Shown piece after piece: positions 6,856-15,130 of a DNA stretch of 64,000 bases (positions within the stretch are counted from its first letter, which is position 1; every line of letters begins with the position of its first letter). The notes under the pieces were generated by a model. It did not search any database. It was not told the DNA's origin and was given only the letters and a program-made list of their open reading frames with translations. Position numbers and translations under genes: made by a program. This stretch comes from Cellulosimicrobium sp. Marseille-Q4280 (GTDB lineage: Bacteria > Actinomycetota > Actinomycetes > Actinomycetales > Cellulomonadaceae): assembly GCF_943181405.1 (NCBI RefSeq), contig NZ_CALPBY010000003.1, forward strand, positions 1-64,000. The letters run 5' to 3'.

Positions 6856-8348
6856 CCCGCGCGCGGGTGCCGGCCGGCGTGACCGAGGGCGGCCAGTTCG
6901 CGACCGGCGCCCGCGCGGAAGCTGCGCTCACCCTCAGCGCCCCAGTGCGTGTGCCCGCCCAGGTCCCGGTCAGCCCGGCCGCCGCACGTGCACTGGACGC
7001 GATCGCCGCCGCCGGCGGGCGCGGCTACCTGGTCGGCGGGTGCGTGCGGGACTCGCTGCTGCGCCCCGGCGCGGCGCCCAAGGACGTCGACATCGAGGCC
7101 TACGGCCTGGAGCCGGGTGACCTGGCCCGCGCCCTGGACGGCGTCGGACGGGTCGACGAGGTCGGCAAGGCGTTCTCGGTCCTGACGGTGCGCACCGGCG
7201 GGCAGAGCCTGGATGTCGCCCTGCCGCGCCGGGAGGTGCGCACCGGCCCGGGCCACCGGGACTTCGCGATCGAGGTCGACCCCTACGTCGACCTGGCGAC
7301 CGCGTCGGGTCGCCGGGACTTCACGATCAACGCCCTGATGTTCGACCCCGCCTCTGGCGAGCTCGTGGACTGCTGGGGCGGACTGGACGACCTGCGAGCC
7401 GGCGTCCTGCGGCACACCACCCCCGCCTTCGCCGAGGACCCGCTGCGGGTGCTGCGCGGGGCCCGGTTCGCGGCACGGTTCGACCTGACCATGCACCCGG
7501 ACACCGTCGCGCTCGCCCGCGACCTCGCGCCCGAGTTCGCCTCGCTGTCCACCGAACGTGTCTGGGGCGAGTGGTCCACGATGGCCGCGACCGCCAAGCA
7601 CCCGTCGCGGTGGCTGGACGTGCTCGCCCAGACCGGGTGGCTGCGGCACTTCCCCGAGCTCGACGTCCTGCGCGGCATCTCCCAGGACCGGCGCTGGCAC
7701 CCCGAGGGCGACGTGTTCGAGCACTCCCGGCTGGCCGCCGACGCGGGCGCGCGCCTGGCGGACGAGGCCGGGCTGGACGGGCCCGACCGGGCGGCGATCG
7801 TGCTGGCCGCGATGCTGCACGACGTCGGCAAGGCCACCCACACCCAGTGCGACGGCGACCGGATCACCTCCCACGGCCACGACGAGTTCGGGGAGCCGAT
7901 CGCCAAGACGTTCCTGTCCCGGATCGGCGCGCCGCGGCACGTGGCCGACCTCGTGGGCCCGCTGGTGCGCAACCACATGGTCTCCACCACCGTCGCGCAG
8001 CCGTCCATGTCGACGGTGCGTCGTCTCGCGCGCCGCCTGGCTCCGGCCACGATGCAGCAGTGGGCGCTGGTCGTGGGCGCCGACCGGGGCGGGAGGGGCC
8101 CCGCGTCCGAGCCGGGCAACACCGGCCGGTGGTTGGAGCTGGCCCAGCGGGCCGGGACCGAGCAGCGGCCGGTACGCCCGATCCTCGGCGGCGACATCCT
8201 GCGCGCGGCCGGGTGGGCGCCCGGCCCCTCGTTCGGGCCGGTCATCAAGGCCGCGATCGCCGCGCAGGACGACGGCGCGTTCGCCGACGCCGACGGTGCC
8301 CGCGCATGGCTGGCGGCCACCTACCCGGGCGGGCAGCCGTCCGCCTGA
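6852..8348 (+). CDS. CCA-adding enzyme / poly(A) polymerase family protein with HD domain, RVPAG-tagged
   Basis: 498 residues. The RVPAG tag (5-16) precedes a complete class II tRNA nucleotidyltransferase layout. The nucleotidyltransferase strand has GGCVRD at 62-67 and a following 'KDVDIEAYG' supplying the metal-binding Asp pair. 'RRDFTINALMFD' and 'EDPLRVLRGARFAARF' are the family's neck signatures. An HD domain has MLHDVGK with H323-D324, and 'GPSFGPVIKAA' near the end matches the usual C-terminal helix. CCA-adding enzymes rebuild the tRNA 3' end; HD-containing members may also have phosphatase or phosphodiesterase activity. All catalytic residues I can check are present. What is unusual is the tag, which no chromosomal CCA enzyme known to me carries. 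ATGA overlap with the gene upstream. Confidence 0.85.
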   Translation: MTRARVPAGVTEGGQFATGARAEAALTLSAPVRVPAQVPVSPAAARALDAIAAAGGRGYLVGGCVRDSLLRPGAAPKDVDIEAYGLEPGDLARALDGVGRVDEVGKAFSVLTVRTGGQSLDVALPRREVRTGPGHRDFAIEVDPYVDLATASGRRDFTINALMFDPASGELVDCWGGLDDLRAGVLRHTTPAFAEDPLRVLRGARFAARFDLTMHPDTVALARDLAPEFASLSTERVWGEWSTMAATAKHPSRWLDVLAQTGWLRHFPELDVLRGISQDRRWHPEGDVFEHSRLAADAGARLADEAGLDGPDRAAIVLAAMLHDVGKATHTQCDGDRITSHGHDEFGEPIAKTFLSRIGAPRHVADLVGPLVRNHMVSTTVAQPSMSTVRRLARRLAPATMQQWALVVGADRGGRGPASEPGNTGRWLELAQRAGTEQRPVRPILGGDILRAAGWAPGPSFGPVIKAAIAAQDDGAFADADGARAWLAATYPGGQPSA

Positions 8349-8350
8349 CC

Positions 8351-8358
8351 CCGCACAT
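8351..8358 (+). promoter_or_regulatory. CCGCACAT box before 8368
   Basis: Spacer ctacccggc, then ATG. It begins 2 nt after the stop of the tRNA nucleotidyltransferase-like gene. Confidence 0.6.
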
Positions 8359-8367
8359 CTACCCGGC

Positions 8368-9204
8368 ATGACCGACACCATGCGCTCCCGCGTCCCCGCT
8401 GGCGTGACCACGGGCGGGCAGTTCGCGACCGAGGCTCGCGGCGAGGCCGACGTCCAGCTCGCCGCCACCGCGCCGGCCGGTGTCGGGTCGCCGTCGACCG
8501 TCTACCTGGCGAACCTCGCTGAGCAGCTCGGGCTGCGCGGGCAGGCCACCTACGCCGACGACGACGCGCCCGCCGCGGGCTGGGCGAGCGCGACCTTCGT
8601 CTCCCCGGACGGCGACCGGCTGCTGATGTCGGCCTCGTCGCGCACGCGCCCGCACTCCGGCGAGGTCGAGACCACCGCCCTGTGCGTGGACCTCGAGCGC
8701 AGCGAGGACACGCCGCTGCCGTTGGCGGCCGTCGCGCAGGCCTTCCGGTCCGAGGTGTACGGCGGCGGGTCCGGCACGTGGGCGGCCAGCTCGCGGGCGA
8801 CGGTCCGCTCCGTCGTGCTGACCGCGGGGATGGCGCAGGCGGCCGCCGGCCGCTTCGAGCGTCCCGAGCACGGCATCACGGGCGTCACCTTCGGCACGCA
8901 GGTCGAGCTGCCGTCGGTGCGGTACGCCGACGACGAGGAGTACGAGACCAGCCCGCTCCTGACGTGCAAGGTCGACGGCGAGGGCCTGACGATCGCCGCC
9001 CACGACGACCACCTGGAGGTCGAGCTGGGCGACCTGCAGGTGGGCGACACCCCGGACCTCGTGCGCGACCTGGTCGGGGCAGACCTGTGCACCCGCCTCG
9101 GCATCGACCCGGGCGAGGACCCGATGGGTGCCCTGGAAGCGCAGCTGCGCGACCTCGCCGAGCAGGCCCGCCAGGGCGAGCTGTACCGCGCCTACTTCGG
9201 CTGA
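8368..9204 (+). CDS. RVPAG-tagged protein, 278 aa, unknown function
   Basis: The tag is at residues 8-19 and continues TEARGEADVQL, the fullest version of the consensus. The body is acidic, without membrane helices or Cys clusters. The C-terminal 70 residues are strongly acidic and helical (LEAQLRDLAEQARQGELYR). The 'SRTRPHSGEVETTALCVDL' and 'FGTQVELPSVRYADDEEYE' regions read as beta strands. No family recognised. Start set by the box; no Shine-Dalgarno sequence. Confidence 0.78.
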   Translation: MTDTMRSRVPAGVTTGGQFATEARGEADVQLAATAPAGVGSPSTVYLANLAEQLGLRGQATYADDDAPAAGWASATFVSPDGDRLLMSASSRTRPHSGEVETTALCVDLERSEDTPLPLAAVAQAFRSEVYGGGSGTWAASSRATVRSVVLTAGMAQAAAGRFERPEHGITGVTFGTQVELPSVRYADDEEYETSPLLTCKVDGEGLTIAAHDDHLEVELGDLQVGDTPDLVRDLVGADLCTRLGIDPGEDPMGALEAQLRDLAEQARQGELYRAYFG

Positions 9205-9221
9205 GCGCCCCGGCGCCTGCC

Positions 9222-9229
9222 CCGCACAT
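9222..9229 (+). promoter_or_regulatory. CCGCACAT box before 9239
   Basis: Spacer ctaccggcc, then ATG; 17 nt after the preceding stop. Confidence 0.6.
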
Positions 9230-9238
9230 CTACCGGCC

Positions 9239-9988
9239 ATGAGCGCACAGACCCGGTCCCGTGTCCCCGCCGGCGTGACCACGGGCGGGCAGTTCGCCGC
9301 CTCGGCCCGGGGCGAGGCCGAGGTGACGCTGGGCGCCGCCGCGCCGGAGTACGACTTCGTCGGTCAGGACGCCCGCGGCGTCGACATCCTGGCCGGCGAC
9401 ACGGTCGTCAAGGTCGGCGGCGGCTACAGCGCCACCGCGTGGACGGTGGTCGGCGCCAAGGGCGAGAAGGTCACCGTCGCCTCGCAGAACAACCCGGCCA
9501 CCCGTCGCCACGTGAACCTGGCCGACTACACCATCGTGCGACCGGACCCGAACTACCCGACCCCGGAGGGGTACGCGGCGGCGCTCTACAACCAGGACCA
9601 GATCGAGGCACTGCGCGACGTCTGGGCCGACCGCGACCCCGGGTACGCGGCCGCGCTGCAGGACGTGATCGACGACCTGCCGATGCGCAAGGTCGGCTCG
9701 ACCTACCGCCAGGCGATGGTCGACCAGGTCGCACCCGAGCACCGCCGCGAGGTCGCCGAGGGGCCGTACTCGCTGTACTTCTCGCTGCGCAACGGCCACA
9801 ACGGCTGGAGCCACGACGACGCTCTGACTGCCGCCAACGCCCACAACGCGCTGCCCTTCCGCCCGCCGACCGCTGAGCAGCTGCGCGCGATGGACGACGA
9901 GCAGTTCCGCGCCCACCACCTGGCCTGGCGGATCCGCAACGACGACGCGACCCGCGAGCTCGTCGAGCAGATCGCCGCCGAGCGGTAG
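9239..9988 (+). CDS. RVPAG-tagged protein, 249 aa (paralogue of the next gene)
   Basis: The tag is at residues 8-19. Residues 30-150 match the next gene in order: 'YDFVGQDARGVDILAGDTVVK' pairs with 'LDFVGADAAGVFLVRDDWVT', 'YTIVRPDPN' with 'YEVMRPDPD', and 'WADRDPGYAAALQDVIDDL' with 'WAERDPAYAARLAQVIDRL'. The first part looks like a small beta-barrel (KOW/SH3-like in pattern). The C-terminal 100 residues differ and include 'HHLAWRIRNDD'. A tandem duplication followed by C-terminal replacement would explain the pair. Function unknown. Confidence 0.8.
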   Translation: MSAQTRSRVPAGVTTGGQFAASARGEAEVTLGAAAPEYDFVGQDARGVDILAGDTVVKVGGGYSATAWTVVGAKGEKVTVASQNNPATRRHVNLADYTIVRPDPNYPTPEGYAAALYNQDQIEALRDVWADRDPGYAAALQDVIDDLPMRKVGSTYRQAMVDQVAPEHRREVAEGPYSLYFSLRNGHNGWSHDDALTAANAHNALPFRPPTAEQLRAMDDEQFRAHHLAWRIRNDDATRELVEQIAAER

Positions 9989-9993
9989 CCGCC

Positions 9994-10001
9994 CCGCACA
10001 T
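9994..10001 (+). promoter_or_regulatory. CCGCACAT box before 10011
   Basis: Spacer ctacgggcc, then ATG; 5 nt after the preceding stop. Confidence 0.6.
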
Positions 10002-10010
10002 CTACGGGCC

Positions 10011-11048
10011 ATGAGCGCACAGACCCGGCCTCGTGTTCCCGCCGGCGTGACCACCGGCGGGCAGTTCGCCGCCTCGGCTCGCGGCGAGTCCGCAGCGGAC
10101 CTGACCGTGCCCGCGCACCTGGACTTCGTCGGGGCCGACGCCGCCGGGGTGTTCCTGGTCCGCGACGACTGGGTCACCGAAGTCGCGGCCGGCGGCGGGT
10201 CGGACCCGTGGCGCGTCGAGGGCGCCCGCGACGGCAAGGTCGAGCTGCAGTCCGTGGACGACCCGACCGCGCGCCGGCTTGTCGACGGCGCGGACTACGA
10301 GGTCATGCGCCCCGACCCGGACAGCCCCTACGGCGAGCCCGCCACGCGCACGAGCGTCGACCACCTGGCGCAGGTCGCCGAGGAGTGGGCCGAGCGCGAC
10401 CCCGCGTACGCCGCGCGCCTGGCGCAGGTCATCGACCGGCTCACCGGCCCCGACCTGCCGGCGCGCGACGCGATCTTCACCGACCCGGTCGACCTGGTGC
10501 GCTCGACCGAGAACCACGACGGCTCCGACGTGGCCGTGCGTCGCCACCGCGCCGTCGAGCTCGCCGTCGCCCGCCCGCTGCCCCGGATCTCCAGCCAGAC
10601 CCGCCACCCCGCGAAGGTCGGGGCCGCCCGCTCCGCGCTGCGCGCCACCCGTGACCCGGGGCGGGTCGTCTCGCTGCGCGGCCTGGACACCATCGGCAAG
10701 GACCCGTTCGAGGTCCGCGGCAACGACACCGACCCGCTCGTGGTGATCAACCGCTCCGGGTTCAGCCACCTGCGCGTCACCTCCGGCGCCGCTCTCATCC
10801 ACGCCGAGTCCGCCTCTGGCAACGCCGTCACCGTCACCGACGGCGCGACCGCCGTGATCTTCGCCTCCCCGGGGCGCAAGGTCTCGGTCAGCGTCGAGGG
10901 GTCCGGCGTCGCGGTGCTCGTCAGCTCGCAGGACGTCCACGGCTACCAGCGCCGAGACGAGGGCGAGGGGTCCCTGGACGTGCTGCGTGAGGAGACCGAC
11001 CGCCTCACGGTCCGCACGCCGTCGAGCGACAAGGCGGTCCGGCCGTGA
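10011..11048 (+). CDS. RVPAG-tagged protein, 345 aa (paralogue of the previous gene)
   Basis: The tag is at residues 8-19; the first eight residues differ from the upstream paralogue only by S7P. The shared region ends near residue 150. The C-terminal half is different: 'VVSLRGLDTIGKDPFEVRGN' followed by short repeated strands ('LRVTSGAALIHAES', 'VTVTDGATAVIFAS', 'VSVSVEGSGVAVLVS') that look like a right-handed beta-helix or stacked beta-roll with about 20-residue rungs. Its stop overlaps the GTG of the prepilin gene by 4 bp, joining the tagged series to a pilin. Confidence 0.8.
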   Translation: MSAQTRPRVPAGVTTGGQFAASARGESAADLTVPAHLDFVGADAAGVFLVRDDWVTEVAAGGGSDPWRVEGARDGKVELQSVDDPTARRLVDGADYEVMRPDPDSPYGEPATRTSVDHLAQVAEEWAERDPAYAARLAQVIDRLTGPDLPARDAIFTDPVDLVRSTENHDGSDVAVRRHRAVELAVARPLPRISSQTRHPAKVGAARSALRATRDPGRVVSLRGLDTIGKDPFEVRGNDTDPLVVINRSGFSHLRVTSGAALIHAESASGNAVTVTDGATAVIFASPGRKVSVSVEGSGVAVLVSSQDVHGYQRRDEGEGSLDVLREETDRLTVRTPSSDKAVRP

Positions 11049-11680
11049 CGCGCCCGCCTTGTGCGCGGGCGGCGGCCCGGCGACCGGCGGGCTGGTCCGC
11101 CGGCTTCACGCTGACCGAGCTGCTCGTGGTCATCGTGATCATCGGCATCCTGTCCGCGGTCGGCGTGCCCATGTACCTGAACCAGCAGCGCAAGGCGGCC
11201 GACGGCACGCTGCGCTCCGACCTGCGCAACGCCGGGATGATCGTCACCTCCACCCTGCTGGACACCGGCGGCGCCGCCGGTCTGCGCGACCAGGTCAACT
11301 GGCACAACAACACCCTGTACGTGCACGAGGGCGCCTGGCAGACCCTGCCGACGTCGTCGCTGATGTGGAACGACCTCGGCCTGCAGGAGATCCCCGTCTC
11401 GGGTGACGTCCTGCTGGAGGTGCAGCACGTCGTCTCCTCCAGCGACTGGCCGCGCCGGCACGGCGACTTCGAGTTCTGCATCACCGGGGCGAACAAGGGC
11501 AGCAGTCACGACCGCCTGCGCGGCAGCGGCAACATCACGTACGACCGGTTCCTGTACTACGACTCCGTGCTCGGCGGCGTCGCCGACCTGAGCCGGGTCG
11601 CCGCAGCGGCCGACGCCGGTCAACAGCCCGCGTGCTACGCCTACGCCGACCTGTTCCGAGCCGCCGGCGGCACCCTGTGA
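11045..11680 (+). CDS. type IV prepilin (PilA-like), orphan
   Basis: 211 residues starting at a GTG that overlaps the previous stop. It has a 20-residue basic leader ending SAG, then FTLTELLVVIVIIGILSAVG, a textbook class III signal: cleavage after G20, F21 as the new N-terminus, and E25 at +5. The hydrophobic helix is nearly identical to that of pilA at 29246-29731, and 'VPMYLNQQRKAADG' parallels 'IPMYLNQQNKAHDA' there. The globular part has Cys pairs that could form a disulphide (FEFCITG and QPACYA). It lies 18 kb from the pilus locus, is coupled to a tagged gene on each side and has no Shine-Dalgarno sequence. Confidence 0.88.
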   Translation: MTRPPCARAAARRPAGWSAGFTLTELLVVIVIIGILSAVGVPMYLNQQRKAADGTLRSDLRNAGMIVTSTLLDTGGAAGLRDQVNWHNNTLYVHEGAWQTLPTSSLMWNDLGLQEIPVSGDVLLEVQHVVSSSDWPRRHGDFEFCITGANKGSSHDRLRGSGNITYDRFLYYDSVLGGVADLSRVAAAADAGQQPACYAYADLFRAAGGTL

Positions 11681-12390
11681 CCGGGGCCGCGCCGCGCCGC
11701 GTGCCCGCAGGCGTCACCACCGGGGGCCAGTTCGCTGCCCAGGCGCGCGCGGAGGCCGACGTCGACCTGGCCTCCACCTCCCGCGGCCGCCCGCCCAACG
11801 AGGCCGTGTGGTCCGAACGCGTCGACGCGCTGCAGTCCTTCGTCGAGGACGAGGCCCGTTGGCCGCTTCGGACCTCGCCGGACGCCGACGAGGCGCGTCT
11901 GGGGCGGTGGCTGTCCGACGTGCGCCAGGCCGCCGTCAACGGTCGCCGACCGAGCCTGACGCGTCCCCACCGCCTCGAGGCGCTGGACAACGCGGTCCCG
12001 GGCTGGCGCACCGGCACCCTGGACTCCCTCGTCGACGAGACGGGCAACATCCACGGCGAGCTGACCGTGCTGGGGCGAGCTGCCCAGCGAGGCGACCGCA
12101 CGGAGGCGCTCTGGCGCTGCCGGTGCACCTGTGGCGAGGAGGTCGTCGTCATCGGAAGCAGTCTGCGTCGAGGCGCCACCCGGTCCTGCGGTCACCTGCG
12201 CAAGACCGCGATCGACGAGGCGGGCAAGACCTACGGCGAGCTCACCGTGCTGCGGCGCACCCAGCGCGATGGGAACACTTCGGCCTTCTGGCTGTGCCAG
12301 TGCAGCTGCGGAAGGCAGACGACCGTCTACGGCGGAGCCCTGCGGTCGGGATCCACGCGCTCGTGCGGGCACCTCAAGCGGTTGACCTGA
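11677..12390 (+). CDS. RVPAG-tagged protein with helicase-associated domain and two zinc repeats
   Basis: 237 residues from a GTG overlapping the prepilin stop. Order: tag (8-19); a helicase-associated-type helical domain at about 40-105 (W..R...L..FV..E...P....D.ARLGRWL..VR.A...G..); then two zinc-binding repeats of about 50 residues. Each repeat reads 'GELTVL', W-x-C-x-C-x-C-G, and ends T-R-S-C-G-H. Such C-x-C-x-C-G/S-C-G repeats occur in phage and mobile-element proteins, often beside HNH or AP2 domains. No nuclease residues are visible. DNA binding is likely. It forms a translational chain with 10011 and 11045. Confidence 0.82.
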   Translation: MTGAAPRRVPAGVTTGGQFAAQARAEADVDLASTSRGRPPNEAVWSERVDALQSFVEDEARWPLRTSPDADEARLGRWLSDVRQAAVNGRRPSLTRPHRLEALDNAVPGWRTGTLDSLVDETGNIHGELTVLGRAAQRGDRTEALWRCRCTCGEEVVVIGSSLRRGATRSCGHLRKTAIDEAGKTYGELTVLRRTQRDGNTSAFWLCQCSCGRQTTVYGGALRSGSTRSCGHLKRLT

Positions 12391-12396
12391 CCCCGC

Positions 12397-12404
12397 CCGC
12401 ACAT
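12397..12404 (+). promoter_or_regulatory. CCGCACAT box before 12414
   Basis: Spacer ctaccggcc, then ATG; 6 nt after the preceding stop. Confidence 0.6.
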
Positions 12405-12413
12405 CTACCGGCC

Positions 12414-13706
12414 ATGACCAGCGCAGCAGACCGCTCCCGCGTGCCCGCCGGCATCACCACCGGCGGCCAGTTCGCGACCCAGGCGCGCGGCGAGGCGGCC
12501 GTCGACCTGACCGGTCCCGCGGGGCTGCCGGCCGCCGACCAGCTCGACGCCGCGCTCGCGCGACTGGGCATCGACGAGGTGCCCACCGGCGTCGACGGCG
12601 TGCCGTTCACTGAGCACTGGGCGACCCGGTTCGCCGCCCTGGGCGAGCCCGAGCCGCCCCGAGCCGTCGACGAGGTCGCCCGCCAGGTCTCGGGCGTCGT
12701 CGACCCCGAGCGGATCAAGGGCGAACCGAACGCCGTGCTCGCCCACCCCCGCCCGCCGCTGGGCGGCAAGCCTCGCGTGGAGTGGTCGACGCTGCAGCAC
12801 TTCCCGGACCCGACCTCCCTGATGCACGGCGCGAAGGTCGCCGGGTACGTGCACCTGACCGGCCGGAACCTGCCGGCCGAGCTGGTCGCCCACCCCCGGT
12901 ACCTCGGCGTGGACCTCGAGGCCGACGCGCGGTGGTCGGACGAGCCGGACCCGACCGACGTCACGGTCCTGATCGAGCTCGACCTGGACGACGATGCGCT
13001 GACCGACGCCCTGGCCCGCCGCGACGAGCGGCGCTCCTGGGAGCAGTCCCGCGCGCTCGCCGACGACATCGCCACCGGGAAGGTGGCGCCGTGGTCGATC
13101 TGCCCGGTGAACGCCGACACCAAGGCGCTCATCGACGCCGAGCACGCCGCCTCGCGCGCCCGGGTGGAGCCGATGTCCCGCGAGCACGAGAGCGACCTGG
13201 GCACCCGCGACTCCCGGCGGCTGAACCGGGCAGACCTGCAGCGGGTCACCGCGACGCTGTCGTACCTGCGCGGGGAGTCCGACGAGGAGCCGCAGACGCA
13301 CTACAACGACCCGATCTGGGGCATCGCCAACCACGTGCGCGCCGGACGCGAGCACCGCGAGAAGGTCGCCAAGGCCGCGGTCTCCCAGGCGGGCCTGGAC
13401 CTGGCCGCCGACCCGTCGACCGACCCGCAGGTGCTCGCCGCGCTGGAGGAGGTCGGCGCCGTGCGCGACTGGAACACCCGGGTGCGGTGGGCTGCCCAGT
13501 CCCAGAAGCGGATCGACACCTGCATCGCCGAGGTCTCCGCCGCGGCCGACGACCTGTCCCGGATGGTCGACGAGCGCGACGAGCGTGCCGCCCACGCGGA
13601 TCGGGCCAAGGACCTGGCGTGGGCGCTGCGCTGGCCCGGCCCGTCCGATGAGTGCCCGGACGCCCCCGATGGCGCCCGCGGCGGCACCGAGCCCTCCTGG
13701 GGCTGA
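12414..13706 (+). CDS. RVPAG-tagged protein, 430 aa (paralogue of the next gene)
   Basis: The tag is at 9-20 after MTSAADRS, a leader identical to that of the next gene. Both proteins then share 'LPAAD.L.AALAR..I..VP' (about 40-60), a central segment with 'APW.....PVN.DT.A.......A' and a C-terminal 'ALRWPG'. This one is acidic, with a helical C-terminal third of coiled-coil character (residues 340-410). There are no catalytic signatures, signal peptide or membrane helices. Tandem duplicates with diverged middles suggest binding proteins rather than enzymes, but this is a guess. Confidence 0.8.
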   Translation: MTSAADRSRVPAGITTGGQFATQARGEAAVDLTGPAGLPAADQLDAALARLGIDEVPTGVDGVPFTEHWATRFAALGEPEPPRAVDEVARQVSGVVDPERIKGEPNAVLAHPRPPLGGKPRVEWSTLQHFPDPTSLMHGAKVAGYVHLTGRNLPAELVAHPRYLGVDLEADARWSDEPDPTDVTVLIELDLDDDALTDALARRDERRSWEQSRALADDIATGKVAPWSICPVNADTKALIDAEHAASRARVEPMSREHESDLGTRDSRRLNRADLQRVTATLSYLRGESDEEPQTHYNDPIWGIANHVRAGREHREKVAKAAVSQAGLDLAADPSTDPQVLAALEEVGAVRDWNTRVRWAAQSQKRIDTCIAEVSAAADDLSRMVDERDERAAHADRAKDLAWALRWPGPSDECPDAPDGARGGTEPSWG

Positions 13707-13715
13707 GCGCCCGGC

Positions 13716-13723
13716 CCGCACAT
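13716..13723 (+). promoter_or_regulatory. CCGCACAT box before 13733
   Basis: Spacer ctaccggcc, then ATG; the 20-nt segment is identical to that before 12414. Confidence 0.6.
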
Positions 13724-13732
13724 CTACCGGCC

Positions 13733-15115
13733 ATGACCAGCGCAGCAGACCGCTCCCGCGTCCCGGCCGGCGTCCGCACCGGCGGGCAGTTCGCCGCCGG
13801 CGCGCGCGGGGAGGCTGACGTGCACCTGGACGCCGGCGAGAAGCCGCTGCCCGCCGCCGACACGCTGACCGCCGCCCTGGCCCGGTACGCCATCACCGAC
13901 GTGCCGGCCGACCACGAGGGCGTGAGCCTGGAGCAGCGCTGGCGCGAGACGTTCGAGGTCCTGGACGGTGCCAAGCCGCCCCTGCCCGACCCGCTGATCT
14001 GGGCCCAGCTCGGCCCCGACTTCGTCGTGGCACGACACAAGGGCGGACCGGACCTGGTCTGGTTCGACCCGCAGGTGGCGTCGTTCTGGGACGAGGACCG
14101 CCAGTGGCGGCCCGTGCAGGAGGTGCCGCTGGACGAGGCAGCCGCCCGGAACCTGCAGCTGGTCGCGGCGTTCAGCACCCGCGCCGGCGGCGGGAATCGG
14201 GACTGCTGGTGCTCGACCGAGGATGCGGCCTCCCCCACGCACGACCGTGAGTGCACGGCGGCGATCGGCTGGAAGATGGGCGAGCACCCGCGCCACATGC
14301 ACGACGCGGACTCCGAGGACGGGTACGCCGACTGGTACTTCAAGCTCGACCTCGACGCCCCGATGCGCGAGGCGATCGAGGCCCGGCAGGCTCGGGCGGT
14401 GTGGGACGCCGCGGCGAACCGCCTCGCAGCGATCAGCGACGGCACGGCCGCCCCGTGGACCGTCATGCCGGTCAACCCCGACACGCAGGCCGCCGTGGTC
14501 AGCGCCCGGGCCGCGCTGGAGGAGATGGGCAGCAACGACCTGGACGAGCGGTCCGCGAAGGCCCTTGGCGTGCCCGTGTCCCACATGAGCACGTACTACG
14601 GCTCGGGGTCGCGCACCGACGTGCAGTTCACGCCGCAGCACCTCGAGGACGTCGACGCGGTGATCGCGTGGTCCGACGACCCGTCCCAGCCCGCCCCGCA
14701 GCTGGCGGCGAAGTGGGCTGGCGGCGTCACCGCGATCTGGCAGGCCCAGCAGGCCGTCGAGCAGATCACCAAGGCCACCGCGCCCGCTCGGCAGGCCGTC
14801 GCGGCCCGCCAGGCGATCGAGGCGGGGACGGTCGACGAGGACGTGGCCGCGGTGCTGCAGCGCGCCCTGGACTCATCGCTCGGGTTCAAGAACGCCGAGA
14901 AGCACCTGGACGACGCGCGCAACGACCTCGTCACCCGCGTCGGGCGGCTGCGCCAGGAGCGCGAGAAGCTCGTGGGCGCGGCCCAGCGGCGGCGCGAGCG
15001 CTTGGACCTCAAGCGTCGCGCGTCCGTCGACGGCAGCGCGCTGCGCTGGCCGGGCGAGCCGGGCACCGCGCCGCAGCTCACGACCGAGGCTGCTGCGGGC
15101 GCCGTCGAGTTCTAG
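13733..15115 (+). CDS. RVPAG-tagged protein, 460 aa (paralogue of the previous gene)
   Basis: The tag is at 9-20, followed by 'GARGEADVHL'. It shares the paralogue blocks described for 12414 but contains an insertion with 'DCWCSTEDAASPTHDRECTA', a Cys/His group that may bind zinc. The C-terminal 150 residues are helical and charged ('LVTRVGRLRQEREKLVGAAQ'), a likely coiled coil. It ends 15 bp from the stop of the convergent VanY-like gene, with no hairpin between them. Function unknown. Confidence 0.8.
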   Translation: MTSAADRSRVPAGVRTGGQFAAGARGEADVHLDAGEKPLPAADTLTAALARYAITDVPADHEGVSLEQRWRETFEVLDGAKPPLPDPLIWAQLGPDFVVARHKGGPDLVWFDPQVASFWDEDRQWRPVQEVPLDEAAARNLQLVAAFSTRAGGGNRDCWCSTEDAASPTHDRECTAAIGWKMGEHPRHMHDADSEDGYADWYFKLDLDAPMREAIEARQARAVWDAAANRLAAISDGTAAPWTVMPVNPDTQAAVVSARAALEEMGSNDLDERSAKALGVPVSHMSTYYGSGSRTDVQFTPQHLEDVDAVIAWSDDPSQPAPQLAAKWAGGVTAIWQAQQAVEQITKATAPARQAVAARQAIEAGTVDEDVAAVLQRALDSSLGFKNAEKHLDDARNDLVTRVGRLRQEREKLVGAAQRRRERLDLKRRASVDGSALRWPGEPGTAPQLTTEAAAGAVEF

Positions 15116-15130
15116 CCGGGCGGGCGGCGC

